From assembly GCA_930367215.1 (NCBI GenBank), contig OV884059.1, positions 225,865,803 to 225,929,802 of the forward strand: a stretch of 64,000 nt of DNA, written 5' to 3'. Positions 1-10,578 of this stretch are shown here, one piece after another. This DNA is from Pollenia angustigena (taxonomy: Eukaryota > Arthropoda > Insecta > Diptera > Polleniidae). Positions within the stretch are counted from its first letter, which is position 1; each line of letters begins with the position of its first letter. Made by a program: the position numbers and the translations under genes. Under the pieces are notes generated by a model. The model was not told where the DNA came from, did not search any database, and saw only the letters and a program-made list of their open reading frames with translations.

Positions 1-204
1 TCGATTAGTCCAATTTTTAACTACACACAAAAAAATAATATTGTGATGTTAAATAATTTGATCATTTGACGATTATACTGTTGGGGTAAACAAAAACTTG
101 TTAGCGTAAATGAAAAGCTTTTGTCGCAAGAAAGTTTACAACAAAATTTTTTTTTACCGCAACAACATGAAAATTTAAGTTTATCAACAGCAAAATTATA
201 ACTT

Positions 205-710
205 TTGTCGTTAAAGGTTTTCCTCTAAAATAACCCTGCGGGAAATTTGTGTCAATTGGTCCCACAGACTGGTCCTGGGAGTTGTGAACATAGAACAGGT
301 ACAAAAAGAAAGAACTCATGACCAGTGAAAGGAGAACCAATCATGTAACTGGTTTATGGAGAACAACAAGGTAGAAAAAGTAATGAATTACAGTACAGTC
401 TTCACCGGTGGTGTGATAAATTTTTTTGGGACTTTCTAAAATTTGGCTCTTGAATTCAATTCTAGGACTTGTTTTATTGAAATAATACTACATCGTATTG
501 AAATAATACTACATTTAAGTAACTGTCACTAAATACGTCCATTGAGAATAGACTTGTGACTGGTCAAATGGTGTCAATTGACCCCCTCCAATGACAACCC
601 CATGTAAAAGTGATAGGTCTTATTCATAGAAAGTGTTAAAACTAGAACCGGTCTCTTCCTCCAAAGACCTATCACAGGACTACTTTGGTGTCAGTTCGCT
701 TCCCTCTAGG
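205..710. repeat. Dispersed repeat, copy 1 (second copy at 20.9 kb)
   Basis: This stretch aligns by eye with 20871-21282. Shared blocks include GGGAAATTTGTGTCAATTG near the left edge, TACAGTACAGT plus a GGTGGTGTGA block near the middle, and TCAGTTCGCTTCCCTCTAGG at the right edge. Copy 1 has an extra piece around 500-600 that copy 2 lacks. No coding potential is seen and the transposon class is unknown. Confidence 0.6.
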
Positions 711-847
711 GAATATCACATTGAAAATTGCTGTTGACGTAAATGATTTGCATTTGCAGGAAATAACAGTTTTTGTTGCCATAAAATATTTATTTTTTGA
801 ATCAAATAAAATTACTGTTGTCGTAAAAAAAATTGTATTCGAACAAT

Positions 848-1220
848 CCCTGCAAATAAAATTGGACCACCTGATCCATTTTGATAAAATGGACTACTCC
901 ATGGACTGGTCCGATGTAATGCAAGCATGGACCATGTCATTGTTAAAAAGTGTTTGTAGTGAGACGACATGTCTTCGTTTTTAAGCGATATGCTTTCGTT
1001 TTCAAACGACTTCAAAACTTATTCTCTAACTATACCATGGAGTAGTTGTAAAACTACTCCTTATTAGTCCAAAGGTGGGTTATATGGTCCTGCCCTAGGA
1101 CATCGTCATGTTAAATAGACCATGTTTTTTCTAAACGTTTGGGTTACTTTTGGACTAGTCCTGGTCGCTTGTGGGCTACTCTTTACACGCGTGTTTGGAC
1201 TGGTCCTATTATTTGCAGGG
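848..1220. mobile_element. Short TIR element (CCCTGCAAATAA family), copy 1
   Basis: The element begins with CCCTGCAAATAA and ends with its inverse, ATTTGCAGGG. The interior has many ACTAGTCC/GGTCC palindromic words and two TACTCC-rich blocks. Copies 2 and 3 lie at 19103-19528 and 19751-20099. AAT is present on both flanks. It encodes no protein, so it is a MITE-like non-autonomous element of unassigned superfamily. Confidence 0.65.
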
Positions 1221-1404
1221 AATGAATTTACACTTTGGGACAAAAGAAACAGACTTGTTGCTACAAATGCAAACTGTTGTTGGGCACAATCCGAATGTAA
1301 ATTCTATTTGAACCAAAATCAATTTCTTTTGGGATTACAGTCTTTTTTTTTTGTGTGTACTTTTTCGAATAAATCTGGTCATATGGCATCCATGGTAGAT
1401 TAAA

Positions 1405-1566
1405 TCTTGGCTTCTTATGATTCAAGAGTTTCTCGGCATAGCCCCACAAAAAGTAATCAAGAAGCGTTAAATCACACGAAAACGGGAGCCAGTGAATAGG
1501 ACCACTTCTGGAAATAAAGTTGTTGCCAAATTTTTTTTTTTTTGTAATAAATCGATTGTCAAGCAA
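1405..1566 (-). pseudogene. mariner (rosa-like) transposase C-terminal fragment
   Basis: The reverse strand encodes a stretch with FISRSGPIHW and SCDLTLLDYFLWGY. This corresponds to the third catalytic aspartate region of the intact transposase at 5598-6683 and is closer still to the relic at 56.1-56.8 kb. The N-terminal two thirds and the first two catalytic aspartates are missing, so the fragment cannot be active. It sits about 40 bp from a terminal repeat at 1600-1623, which suggests an internally deleted mariner copy. The bounds are approximate. Confidence 0.65.
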
Positions 1567-1599
1567 TTTTCGACGTCTTGTTGGAACTAAATGTCAAAT

Positions 1600-1936
1600 C
1601 GTCGTTCCGAAGTTATCTTGACGTAACTCCAAAAAATATTTTTTTGGGAAATTGAATTTAAAGTTTTCACAGCTTATAGAAAAAAAAATGAGTCGAAAAA
1701 ATGGGATCAATATTTTTGTCAGATATTATTTTAATTATCCTTTATCGAATTGTGGAAAAATTCTTCAAGTCATAGAAAAAATTTTTTAAGTTTTAGACAT
1801 TTTTAGTTCTAAAAACATAATAACATATTGCCGTTAAAGCCACCTTTTGGGAAATATTTTTCAATAATGGCGCATACGTCGAAATAACGCCGATAGAAAT
1901 TTTAATTTATTTTTTTCCGAAATTATATTGACGTAC
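1600..1936. repeat. Diverged mariner-type termini (TACGTCAAGATAAC family)
   Basis: On the reverse strand, 1600-1625 reads TACGTCAAGATAACTTCGGA and 1917-1936 reads TACGTCAATATAATTTCGG. The same word occurs on the forward strand at 6797-6812 and 7044-7064. A TA dinucleotide bounds these ends, as expected for Tc1/mariner target sites. The 1.6-1.9 kb and 6.8-7.05 kb segments look like inverted, diverged copies of one short element. Confidence 0.5.
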
Positions 1937-2383
1937 ATATATAATACATACAAAAGCAAAATTCATACAAATACTATTTACTTAATAATATTAAGTAAAT
2001 AGAAAGTACGCTGTAGGAAGTCAAACACATTTTTAAGTAACTTCAAACTGGTTTTTTTATAACCACATCTAGTTGATTAAGTGACTATTTTCCTTGTCGA
2101 CGACTCACTATTTTAACAAAGGCATGTCATAGGCTGTAGTCAATTGGTTATCTCTGCATGACTTTTAAATTGACTACTTACTACTTATTTTTCAACCAAT
2201 TTGTAGTCAATTAATAGTATAGTCGGTTTATAATAAATTATTTAAATTAAAAAAATTTTTTGTCAAAAAAATATATGTACATATAAACATACATACATAT
2301 GAATTTATTTTTATATATATGTATATATTTATATAGAAATAATTATTTAAGCAAATTTTGCATCAAATTGCTTTAAATGATGA
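1937..2383. other. AT-rich stretch without a recognisable gene
   Basis: The DNA is AT-rich with short TATATG microsatellite-like runs near 2270-2330. A word AACCAATTTGTAGTCA at 2196 recurs at 4210, beyond the hAT insertion, which hints at a duplicated host repeat. No ORF with recognisable motifs is present. Confidence 0.5.
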
Positions 2384-2391
2384 TGTATAAT

Positions 2392-3989
2392 TAGAGTTTT
2401 TTTTTTCCCGGAGTTTTTCGATTCCCGGGAAAGCGGGAAATTTTTTCGAATTTCCCGGGATCCCGGGATCCCGCTCCATATAAATAATACACAGTAAATT
2501 TGTTTTTAAATAATGAAAAAAAAACAACCTTTATAAAAAAACGTTAGGTAACTTGTTTACAAAGTAAAAAAAAGAAATCCTTAAATACTACAAAATTAAA
2601 TGAAGATTAAAAGAGGAACTTGAATTATTATTACCTTATCAAAAAGTAATTTCAATTTTTGGGAATACAAAATTTTAATTTCAAAAGATTTTGTTATTCG
2701 TGCTTAATTCCCAGTTTTTATTATTGATAAAATTATTGATATTACCTTACGGTTTTATATGTAAATTCCGTATTATTATTATGCTCTAGATACAAGATAA
2801 AAAATTAAGATAAACATAACAATTTAATTCATAAAGCAATAATAAAAACAAACACAAATTGAGGTACTCAAGATATGAGATCAAAAAGTTAATTCATAAA
2901 ATAGATAAAATATTTTAAATAAATATATTAACATTTTTTAACGGCTTAGGAAATAACTTTCTGACACACTCAAAGCGCTTAGTAAGTCGTCAAAAAGTAT
3001 ATTGATTATTTTATTTACTAATTACCATGTTTCCGAAAAATTTCGTTCATTTTTTTACCGAGGTTGGATAAATAGTTAAAAGTTCACCGTTGTAGAAGGC
3101 TTTTGATTCACAATAAGAAGCATTTTTTTTATTAACAACGTCTATATCAGTCAAATGTATGTCAAGGTTCATGCAAAAAATAGCATCAACCTCTTGCAAA
3201 CCTTTTCATTTCATTAGGTCTATCTGTAATCTTTAGGACAATGTATTTTTCAAATTGTATGTTATAGTATCTTACACGAGTTTCCAAATTTTTTATTTCG
3301 GTTTCCCCGCAATTCAAGGGTATATAAACCAACACAAATTGAAAAAAATTTGTGTTTATCACCTAATAAACATATCGCTCCTTCATCGCAACATAGTCAT
3401 ATCTCAAAAAATCAAAAATTGTTAGTTATTTAAGCAGTGTTCCTTCATGCCGTCTCGTATTTTATCTCAAACTGAACCGAAGTTATAGCAAAATATATCT
3501 TTAAATCGGTACATTTTGAAAACATTAATCGCATTTTGCCAAGTTCATTTGTTTTTGTAGATATGACTATGTTACAATAAAGGAGCTATATGTTTAGGTA
3601 TCTGCTATTTTTAAGACTTGTCCATGGACAATTAAACTTTACTACCTGCATCTTATTTTGAATTAATGTTCTTTATTAACTTTCCATTTCACTAAATTTA
3701 TTAATTATCAACTGTTGCACTGCCTATTCTGCTTTAAGTAGATTTATTTATCAGGAGACATTGATTTACGTATGTACTCACTTCTTGTAATTGATCTAAT
3801 CGACAACCCATCCACAGATGCTTATTTTAAGAGAATAGAAAACTAAATTTCAAAGTATAAATAGCTGTTTTCTTAAACTATAAGGAATTTTTTATTTCCG
3901 GGATCCCGCATGAAAAATCCCGGGAAAGCGGGAAATATAATTATTGAAATGAAAATTCCCGGGACGGGAAATCCCGGGAAAAAACCCTA
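2392..3989. mobile_element. Non-autonomous hAT element with 8-bp target duplication
   Basis: The left end starts TAGAGTTTTTTTTTTCCCGG and the right end, reversed, starts TAGGGTTTTTTCCCGGGA. Both subterminal regions are dense in CCCGGGA palindromes, about 80 bp on each side. The direct repeat TGTATAAT lies exactly at 2384-2391 and 3990-3997, which is the 8-bp duplication typical of hAT insertions. The 1.6-kb interior is AT-rich and has no transposase motif, so mobility would depend on an autonomous relative. Confidence 0.8.
3355..3605. repeat. Internal inverted repeat in the 2.4-kb hAT
   Basis: Arms at about 3356-3405 and 3555-3603 are inverted copies sharing CATAGTCATATCT and its complement, with roughly 150 bp between them. 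This is a hairpin inside the hAT body, possibly an older foldback insertion. Confidence 0.6.
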
Positions 3990-3997
3990 TGTATAAT

Positions 3998-4403
3998 ACA
4001 TGCTGAAATAAAAACGCTACATAATTGCTTATATATAAACATATTTGTATTGATTAAATTTTCAATTATTTTTAATTATTTAAATATGTTTGTAATATTT
4101 TTTTTTCATTTGACTTAATGGCATGCTTGTTTTACTTATTTTGCTTTTATTTGTGTTTTACGTGTGCCTCTATGCAATATGTTTGGTTGATATCTGCATG
4201 AGACTTAAACCAATTTGTAGTCATTTGAAAAATAGTTAATTTATAGTTAGTGTTTTTTGCAACTGACTATTTAATTTGCTACAGGGTACATACAAAAAAC
4301 ACTTCACTCATTGCTTTTGCATATTTTTCTTTATTAACGATTCATTATGTATTTTTTTTTTCAAGGTTATACTTTAACAAGCACAGTGACGTAGGTAATA
4401 CTA
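3998..4403. other. Spacer before the transposase-like frame
   Basis: The DNA is AT-rich. A pyrimidine tract followed by CAAG near 4356-4366 and a TAG at 4392-4394 could act as 3' splice acceptors for the frame that starts downstream. No upstream exon was recognised. Confidence 0.35.
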
Positions 4404-5138
4404 TTGCCATGTTATTTCAATAAAAGAAAACTTTCAGTATTTAATATGACAGCAACACTATGTGCTCAGAATTCAAATGAAAAAAATTTTACTTACTGCG
4501 CCATTTGGAACGAAGCACAGAGTGGTCGCTCAGGCAATGATATCGCCAGTTCTGTTATTAAAATCTTGAAAAACATAATCAAGGATTTTAGGAACTTTGA
4601 ACATTTCATTCTTTGGAGCGACTCCTGTGTGCCACAAAACAAAAATAAAATATTGACGTCTTCACTTCTTGACTTTTTATATAAAAACAATAATATTAAC
4701 ACAGTTACTCAAAAATTTTCAGAGCCGGGACATTCCCAAATTCAAGAAATTGACGCTGTTCATAGTGCAATAGATCGATTTCTTAAATTAAAAGAAATTC
4801 ATAGTCCTGTAGATTTAATAACTAAATTAAAGAATTATCACTCCCAAAAGATTAAATTAAATATAATAGAAATGTTACCTACAGATTTCAAAATTTATTC
4901 GAATCTTGCACAACAGTTAAATTTTCAGAACGTTCCTTTTACTAAAATTAAAGCAATTAAATATAATAAATTCAATTTATTTTCTTTACTTTATAAAACA
5001 TCTATAAAAGAAGATGAATTCCAATCATCAAGCTTAAAAAAACAAAGCAGAAAGGCAGTTCTATCAACATCAGAAAAAATGTTTGAAAGAGAACTCAGTA
5101 CATGTACAAAAATAAATATATCTGAAGATAAAAAATGA
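4404..5138 (+). CDS. DUF7869-like transposase-derived protein, 3' part
   Basis: An open frame of 244 codons whose first codon in the window is TTG, preceded in frame by a TAG. This is therefore probably a 3' exon or a truncated copy, not a complete gene. The first 130 residues resemble the uncharacterised DUF7869 domain that is common in insect repeat-encoded proteins. An RKLSVFNMT block (about 8-16) is followed by an IWNEAQSGRSGNDIAS block (35-50), LWSDSC at 70-75, PQNKNK, then EPGHSQIQEID at 107-117 with H120. The spaced D73, D117 and H residues resemble an RNase H-like nuclease core, but catalysis is inferred. The tail (about 130-244) is Lys-, Asn- and Ser-rich and is not recognised. No terminal inverted repeats were found around it. 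It could be a domesticated gene or simply an old transposon fragment. The family assignment rests on memory of the motif pattern. Confidence 0.5.
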   Translation: MPCYFNKRKLSVFNMTATLCAQNSNEKNFTYCAIWNEAQSGRSGNDIASSVIKILKNIIKDFRNFEHFILWSDSCVPQNKNKILTSSLLDFLYKNNNINTVTQKFSEPGHSQIQEIDAVHSAIDRFLKLKEIHSPVDLITKLKNYHSQKIKLNIIEMLPTDFKIYSNLAQQLNFQNVPFTKIKAIKYNKFNLFSLLYKTSIKEDEFQSSSLKKQSRKAVLSTSEKMFERELSTCTKINISEDKK

Positions 5139-5499
5139 TATTAAAAGCCTTTTCATGTATCTTCCTGATAATGATATTAAATTTTATTCAAAACTATTTA
5201 CGTAAGTTATTATATACATACATAATAAATACATAATTTCACATTGATTTTCAAAACGAATGTTTAATTTAATTTTCAATTGTGTATTAATTTTGTGTAT
5301 CCATACTTATGTTAATTTTAATAACAAGAATTTCCCCTATTATTTGTAAAACATAATTTTGCTTTATAAAAGGTTTATGAAACAAAGTTTGTATGAATAT
5401 CCGTTTTGTAAACTTTTAATAATAAAAATTTCATCATTTTTATATTACCTGTTTTTTTTCTTCTGAAAAATTCTTAAAATATATTTTTTTATACATATA

Positions 5500-6796
5500 A
5501 AGGGTGGTTAAATTTCGATGTTGATTTTGAATAAAACACAAACTATTTAGGAAATTATTGTAATTTTATTTTATTATGATATATTGGTATTACTCAATTA
5601 TGTATGGAACAAAATATCGGCCAAATGGGCGCCGCGACCACGGCGGCACACCTCCATCCGGTGGTCCAAATTTTCGATGACCCTGAGGCATAATGGAGGT
5701 TCTATGCCGTTAATGTGCCGAATTATCTCATCCTTTAGCTCTTGAATTGTTGCTGGCTTATCGACGTACACCTTTTCTTTCAAATAACCCCAAAGAAAAA
5801 AGTCCAACGGTGTCAAATCACATGATCTTGGCGGCCAATTCACATTGCCATTACGTGAGATAACACGGCCATTGAATTTGTTGCGCAAAAGAGCCATTGT
5901 TTCGTTAGCTGTGTGGCAAGTGGCACCGTCCTGCTGAAACCACATATCGTCCACATCCATATCTTCCAATTCGGGCCATAAAAAGTTCGTTATCATCTCA
6001 CGATAGCGAACACCATTCACAGTAACTGCCTGACCGGCCTCATTTTGGAAAAAATACGGCCCGATGATGCCGCCAGCCCATAAACCGCACCAAACAGTCA
6101 CTCTTTGTGGGTGCATTGGTTTTTCGACAATCACTCTTGGATTCTCATTCGCCCAAATGCGGCAATTCTGTTTATTGACGAATCCACTGAGGTGAAAATG
6201 TGCCTCATCACTGAAGATGATTTTCTTCGAAAATTGATCATCCACTGTTGCCATTTCTTGCCACCATTCTGCCCATTCACGACGTTTGGAATGGTCAAGA
6301 GGCTTTAGTTCTTGAGCCAATTGCACCTTGTAAGCGTGTAAATGCAAGTCTTTATGCATAATGTTCATCAACGACGAGCGTGAGAGGTGCAATTGTTGGG
6401 CACGACGACCAGTTGAGGTGGACGGCTCTTCAGCCACACTATCGCGAACAGCAGCAATAGTTTCTGCAGTACGAGCTGTACGAGCATGCACTGGTGTTCT
6501 CACATCTTCTACAGACCCGGTTTGCTCGAATTTTTCCACGATTTTTGCGATTGTACGCACATTTGGACGATCAAATTGACCAAAAAAATCACGAAGTGCA
6601 CGATATGCATTTTGATTTGAACGCCAATTTTCATAATAAGTCTGGATAACTTTAACACGTTGTTGGATTGTGTATCTCTCCATGGTTCAAATTGAATAAG
6701 TCTGAAATAGAGAAATGTCAAATAAAATTCGGAAAAAAACTTGGCGTTTAGGTGTGGTTCACATTCAACATCGGCCCTTACAATTTAACCACCCTT
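5500..6796 (-). mobile_element. Complete rosa-type (DD41D) mariner element
   Basis: A 1,297-bp element bounded by TA at 5498-5499 and 6797-6798. Its ends are AAGGGTGGTTAAATT and the exact inverse, AATTTAACCACCCTT. A second shared block, CGATGTTGA, lies further in at both ends, offset by a few bases. The single intact transposase frame fills most of the interior on the reverse strand. With TIRs, target duplication and ORF all intact, this copy looks young. Its right end abuts the TACGTCAAGATAAC terminus of another element, so it landed at the TA of an older insertion. Confidence 0.9.
5598..6683 (-). CDS. rosa-family mariner transposase
   Basis: A 361-residue transposase that would bind the element's own inverted repeats and cut and paste it into TA sites in nuclear DNA. 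Residues 1-110 form the helix-turn-helix DNA-binding region, starting YTIQQRVKVIQTYY. The catalytic part follows, with D159 in IIFSDEAHFHL, D252 in QQDGATCHTA and D294 in CDLTPLDFFLWGY. The last two aspartates are separated by 41 residues, the DD41D signature of the rosa group first described in tephritid fruit flies, in contrast to DD34D of classical mariners. The ATG at 6683 is chosen because it gives the standard N-terminus and lies about 113 bp inside the right TIR. There is no stop or frameshift, and the length matches active relatives at about 350 aa. Whether it is expressed is not visible. Confidence 0.9.
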   Translation of the reverse strand: MERYTIQQRVKVIQTYYENWRSNQNAYRALRDFFGQFDRPNVRTIAKIVEKFEQTGSVEDVRTPVHARTARTAETIAAVRDSVAEEPSTSTGRRAQQLHLSRSSLMNIMHKDLHLHAYKVQLAQELKPLDHSKRREWAEWWQEMATVDDQFSKKIIFSDEAHFHLSGFVNKQNCRIWANENPRVIVEKPMHPQRVTVWCGLWAGGIIGPYFFQNEAGQAVTVNGVRYREMITNFLWPELEDMDVDDMWFQQDGATCHTANETMALLRNKFNGRVISRNGNVNWPPRSCDLTPLDFFLWGYLKEKVYVDKPATIQELKDEIIRHINGIEPPLCLRVIENLDHRMEVCRRGRGAHLADILFHT

Positions 6797-6798
6797 TA

Positions 6799-7070
6799 CG
6801 TCAAGATAACGCAACATTTTTGTATTTCAAAAATTGCATACATTTTTTGACGTATATCCACAAAAGTGTCGCATACGTCCTTATAACATAATATTTTTTT
6901 GGCAAACTTGGATATACGGCAAAATAGCTTTTAAATATCTTAGAAAATACAGAAGATAAAGACTTGGGGATTAAACACATCGATAGATCTAATAATTTAA
7001 TGTTCAATAATAGTCGTAACTCATTTTTTGTGATTTTGTGATATACGTCAAGATAACTTCGGAACGACGA
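6799..7070. repeat. Two left termini of the TACGTCAAGATAAC family
   Basis: TACGTCAAGATAAC occurs at 6797 and again at 7044, where it continues TTCGGAACGACG. Both face right. They mirror the right-hand termini at 1600-1936, and the intervening DNA is similarly AT-rich with a CGCATACGTC word in both regions (about 1869 and 6871). Confidence 0.5.
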
Positions 7071-7084
7071 AATGTCGTTAATGT

Positions 7085-7310
7085 TTAGCTGATTAACTTT
7101 TGAAAAATATATTTCAGTCAATTTAGCTCGAAAGCGCTTGCCATCCCCGTAACGGAAGCTCCTTGCTCCTTTCAAAACAGCCGCGTAATACGCCAGCATA
7201 CCAGCACCGTCTGGCCACATTCGCAACCAGCTGGTATTTTTATCCCCGTCCAATTGTCTTCGCTCCAAATGCGACAATTAGGCTTATTGCCATAGCCATT
7301 TAACCAGAAA
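7085..7310 (-). pseudogene. mariner transposase central fragment
   Basis: Reading leftward from about 7303, the reverse strand gives FWLNGYGNKPNCRIWSEDN. This corresponds to the region just after the first catalytic aspartate of the rosa transposase (HLSGFVNKQNCRIWANEN) and of the relic at 56.7 kb (WLNGYVNKQNCRFWSED). A frameshifted continuation carries NTSWLRMWPDGAGML-like sequence. The flanking left terminus at 7046 probably belongs to this copy. The N-terminus and last two catalytic aspartates are absent, so it is dead. Confidence 0.6.
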
Positions 7311-8018
7311 ACAAACGAAGTACTCTATGAACTTCACGTACAAATAGTTTTTTTTTTTTTTTTAAGTAAATTTTCACAATTTAAAAGCTTTTTTCTAGCG
7401 TTAAACGATTTATGATGACTTGCCAAGCCTTCCTGAACAGAAATGCCAACACATTTTGACATTATCAGCTGTCAAACCATACTTATCGATATCGAAAGTT
7501 TTCATGCAGCTTAAAAAACACTCGATAATTCTTTCCACATGCCTTGTTCTATTTCGGTGTGTAGTGTTAGGGATTAGATTTTCCACATAATGTATAATTA
7601 AATGAGATTAACTGTATTGGAAAAAATATTAATGTTTTTCAATTATATTTTCTCTTTCTTACTAATGAAACATTTGTTAATATGTATGTTTGCTGGGTTA
7701 ACGTTTGAGCACATTGTGGGTAACATTTTGGGAGACTGTTAATGTTAAAAAATGTGTAATAAAAAAATTTAACATGCTCAATATTGTTTTTACATACAAA
7801 TTTATTTTATGATATTGTTTTTTTTTTATTTAACAAAACCACAATAAATTTCATTGTAAGATGAAGTTAACAGAAAAAAAAATTTTAACTTTTTTTATTT
7901 AAACGTTATCCAATTCTGGGGAGCAGTTTTATACTCAAATACTCGTTTTAATCGGCGTTTAAAAAAATGCAGTCTAAAAGCGAAAAGTTGTACTCCAATT
8001 TTAGAATTCGGGACTGTA
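7311..8018. other. AT-rich stretch, no feature recognised
   Basis: I see only homopolymer runs and scattered short repeats here. There is no ORF above background and no terminal repeat that I could pair. Confidence 0.5.
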
Positions 8019-8859
8019 CACACAGAAAAAAATACCCATGTAAAATTAACATAGAAAAATGTTGATTGAGAATCATGTTAAATTTCAGAAAAATTATGCC
8101 CTTTACTTAAATTTATCATTATTTCATATTAATTTTTAATAAAAAATATCAAAATAACCGTAAATTACGTTTATTTAATATTATTCACTGTTAAAAAAAT
8201 AAAAAAAAAAATATTAAAATATAAATAAATCTGGATTCAATATTGAACCCATAAAAACCTGTTTTGTATTAAAATCAAAAGTTTATCTTGTTAAATTAAC
8301 ATGCATACCTACTTAATTATGTACATTTTTTATTTTCACTTTTAAAATATGTTATAAAAAGAAGACAATTCCCGTATTCTTTTAATTAAAATTGTTTATT
8401 TAAATAGTACATCAAGTTTTCAAAGTAGAATGATGGCCATATCGGGCGATTCTGCTGATGCTTCTGTTAACAAAGGAGAATACAAAATAAGTGAAACATG
8501 TGTTACAGGGTTTTGAATTATTCTTACATAAATGCAAATGTTGTCTGAAGCTTCTTCACACTGTTAAAATACACTCAAACCCATTTGATTCTGCATGAAA
8601 TTCACGTTGTTTCAACTGGAAATAACTTTCATTCAACGTGATTCCGATTGTTATTTCAATATAAATTAAATTTTGCTCTAACTTTACTGCAATGTTAAAT
8701 TAACATGAATTATAGTTATATCAAAAGAAAAAAATGTAGTTCGCAGTTATTGTAAAATCAGGTTGAATTAACATGAAACCCGTATGAAGCAAAATCACCA
8801 CCGAAAAAATTTAAATCAACCTTGTTTTCGACGTTTTTAACTTGATTTTTTTCTGTGTG
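8019..8859. mobile_element. TA-inserted TIR element with TTAACATG repeats
   Basis: The ends are CACACAGAAAAAAAT and its inverse, with TA immediately outside on both sides (8017-8018 and 8860-8861). The interior carries several copies of TTAACATG or CATGTTAA near both ends (for example about 8049, 8298, 8700 and 8771). These are plausible subterminal transposase-binding motifs. At 841 bp with no coding frame, it is a non-autonomous Tc1/mariner-like element. Confidence 0.7.
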
Positions 8860-8861
8860 TA

Positions 8862-9115
8862 AGAAATAATAAACTCACTGTTTATTGTTACAGGTTTTGT
8901 TTAAGCTTTGATATTGTTACAAGTAAAACTGTTGCTTATAATTCTTATTCGCTTAACAGATTTATTTGTTTAATGTCTTATTTTTCTTAACTTTTGGATG
9001 AAGTTTCCTGACGATCTGGCCTAAGCAACCAGTGAAATGCGCATAGGAATAGCTTATCCCTTCAACAATAAATTTCAGTGTTTTTAACAAGAATAACAAT
9101 TCGGAATTAAACACG
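8862..9115. repeat. Dispersed repeat shared with 56.9-57.1 kb
   Basis: The words AAACTCACTGTTTATTG, GATCTGGCCTAAGCAACC and AGTGAAATGCGCATAG occur here and in the same order at 56.9-57.15 kb. A shorter piece, AAAGATAAACTCACTG, also occurs at 10323. The order of words is conserved and the orientation is the same. No coding potential or termini were identified. Confidence 0.65.
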
Positions 9116-9281
9116 ACAAACAAAATCTTGTAAATTAAAAATTTTGTGTTTCCAAAATAATTACTTTGATAATAAACTGGCAAGTGCAAGGCTAAAAGAA
9201 CTAAGCTGGCAACATGCTTTATTTTTTGCGCAAACAATAAAGCAAGTTTTTTTTTCTTTCATTTTGTTTTTTCTTAACCTA

Positions 9282-10277
9282 CACAGAAAAAATTTTTTTT
9301 TCAATTCAAACAAAAAATTTGTAGAATCAAACAATTTTTTGTCTGAAATCGGTCCTATAAACAAATTCGCATATTCAAACAATTTATTTGCATTTTGTTT
9401 ATTGAAAAAAAACACTGATTTTTTCAAACAAATAATTTAACTGAATCAAACAAAAAGTTTACTGAAATTCATATACTAAATTTCAAAATAAAAATTAAGG
9501 TTTTTGCACAAGCAATGATGCGCACACAAGCAGGCACTTTATTAGAAGATGTTGGCAGAGAGAGCAGAGCGGCCGGCTGGCTTTGAGGCACATTTTTTTG
9601 TTGGAATAATTTTTGAACGAAGTCTTTTTTTATACACACAATGTTTTTCGTCATCACTCACTGTTGCTGTATCCTTTCCTTTGCTAATGAAGAAGAAATG
9701 TAACCCAAAAACGGCGACAGACCGACTCGATATGTTTTTCGTCGTCATTATATTTTTGTATTTGATGTATTTAAGCAAACAGTTTGAAAAAATTGAATAC
9801 GGGATTTTGGTTTTTTTTTTAACCAACTTTGAAACCAACCAAAAATTTATTTTGTTTCTTATAATGTTGTTGTTGTTTAAAAAGAGTGAAACGTTTTTTT
9901 ACCTGCTATTTTTTTTTTTTTACTTCAAACCTCTTCATCTTTCTTACTGTTGTACTTTTTTAAAGTGTCCAAAAATAGACTGTATGTGTTTTTTGTTGTA
10001 GTTCTTATATTTCACATTAGGAAGTGTTGCTCACGATCAAATAAAAAAATGAAAAAAGACGACAACATTAAAAAGCGTTAAATATTTCATACAAAATTAT
10101 GAAAACTTGAAACTAATAACGCGTGTATTATATTTTTGAATGGTTGTCAACATTTTTGTTGGTTAAATAAAAATCAAACAAAAATTTTAATTGAATCAGT
10201 AAAAAAATTTGTAGAAATTAAAAAAATTTTCAAACAAGCGTTTGTTTGAAAATAATTCGGCAATAATTTTTTCTGTG
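9282..10277. mobile_element. CACAG-family TIR element, copy A
   Basis: The copy begins CACAGAAAAAATTTTT, ends AATAATTTTTTCTGTG, and is flanked by TA on both sides. Both terminal zones are studded with TCAAACAA words, and the right end holds the palindrome CAAACAAGCGTTTGTTTG. The 996-bp copy is nearly identical to 37070-38077. Frames up to 150 codons exist in the middle but are rich in Phe and Leu, differ by indels between copies, and match no transposase that I know. I treat the element as non-autonomous. Confidence 0.75.
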
Positions 10278-10458
10278 TACTTACAACTACAATTCCACCC
10301 AATAGTAGTGGGGAATGTAGAAAAGATAAACTCACTGTTTATTGTTGTTGTTTTTAGGTTGTTCAGTGCAGGCCTGCCATTTTTGCCGATTTTTTGCCCC
10401 TAAATTATCAAAGTGCCGATTTTTACTCCAAAAATGCCGATTTTTTGATAAACACTTA

Positions 10459-10578
10459 TGTGTAGTTTCCAGGTGACAAACAATTGATTGTGTAGTAAAA
10501 TTTATATGAAAAGCACTCAAAAAACTGAGTGATTTTCATATAAATTTTTCTACACAATCAATTGCCTGTCACCTAGAA
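10459..10578. repeat. Near-perfect hairpin inside the 10.4-kb hAT
   Basis: Arms of roughly 57 bp, each containing CAATTGATTGTGTAG or its complement and ATTTATATGAAAA or its complement, face each other across a very short centre at about 10518. It looks like a tiny foldback element or a snap-back duplication nested in the hAT. Confidence 0.7.

Noticed and set aside
6105..6579. Forward-strand frames opposite the rosa transposase
   Set aside because: They are antisense shadows of the intact reverse-strand gene.
9549..10001. 150-codon frame in the CACAG element copy A and its counterparts in copies C and D
   Set aside because: The frame survives only because copies are recent and nearly identical. 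It is Phe/Leu/Tyr-rich, differs in length by indels between copies, and has no transposase motif.
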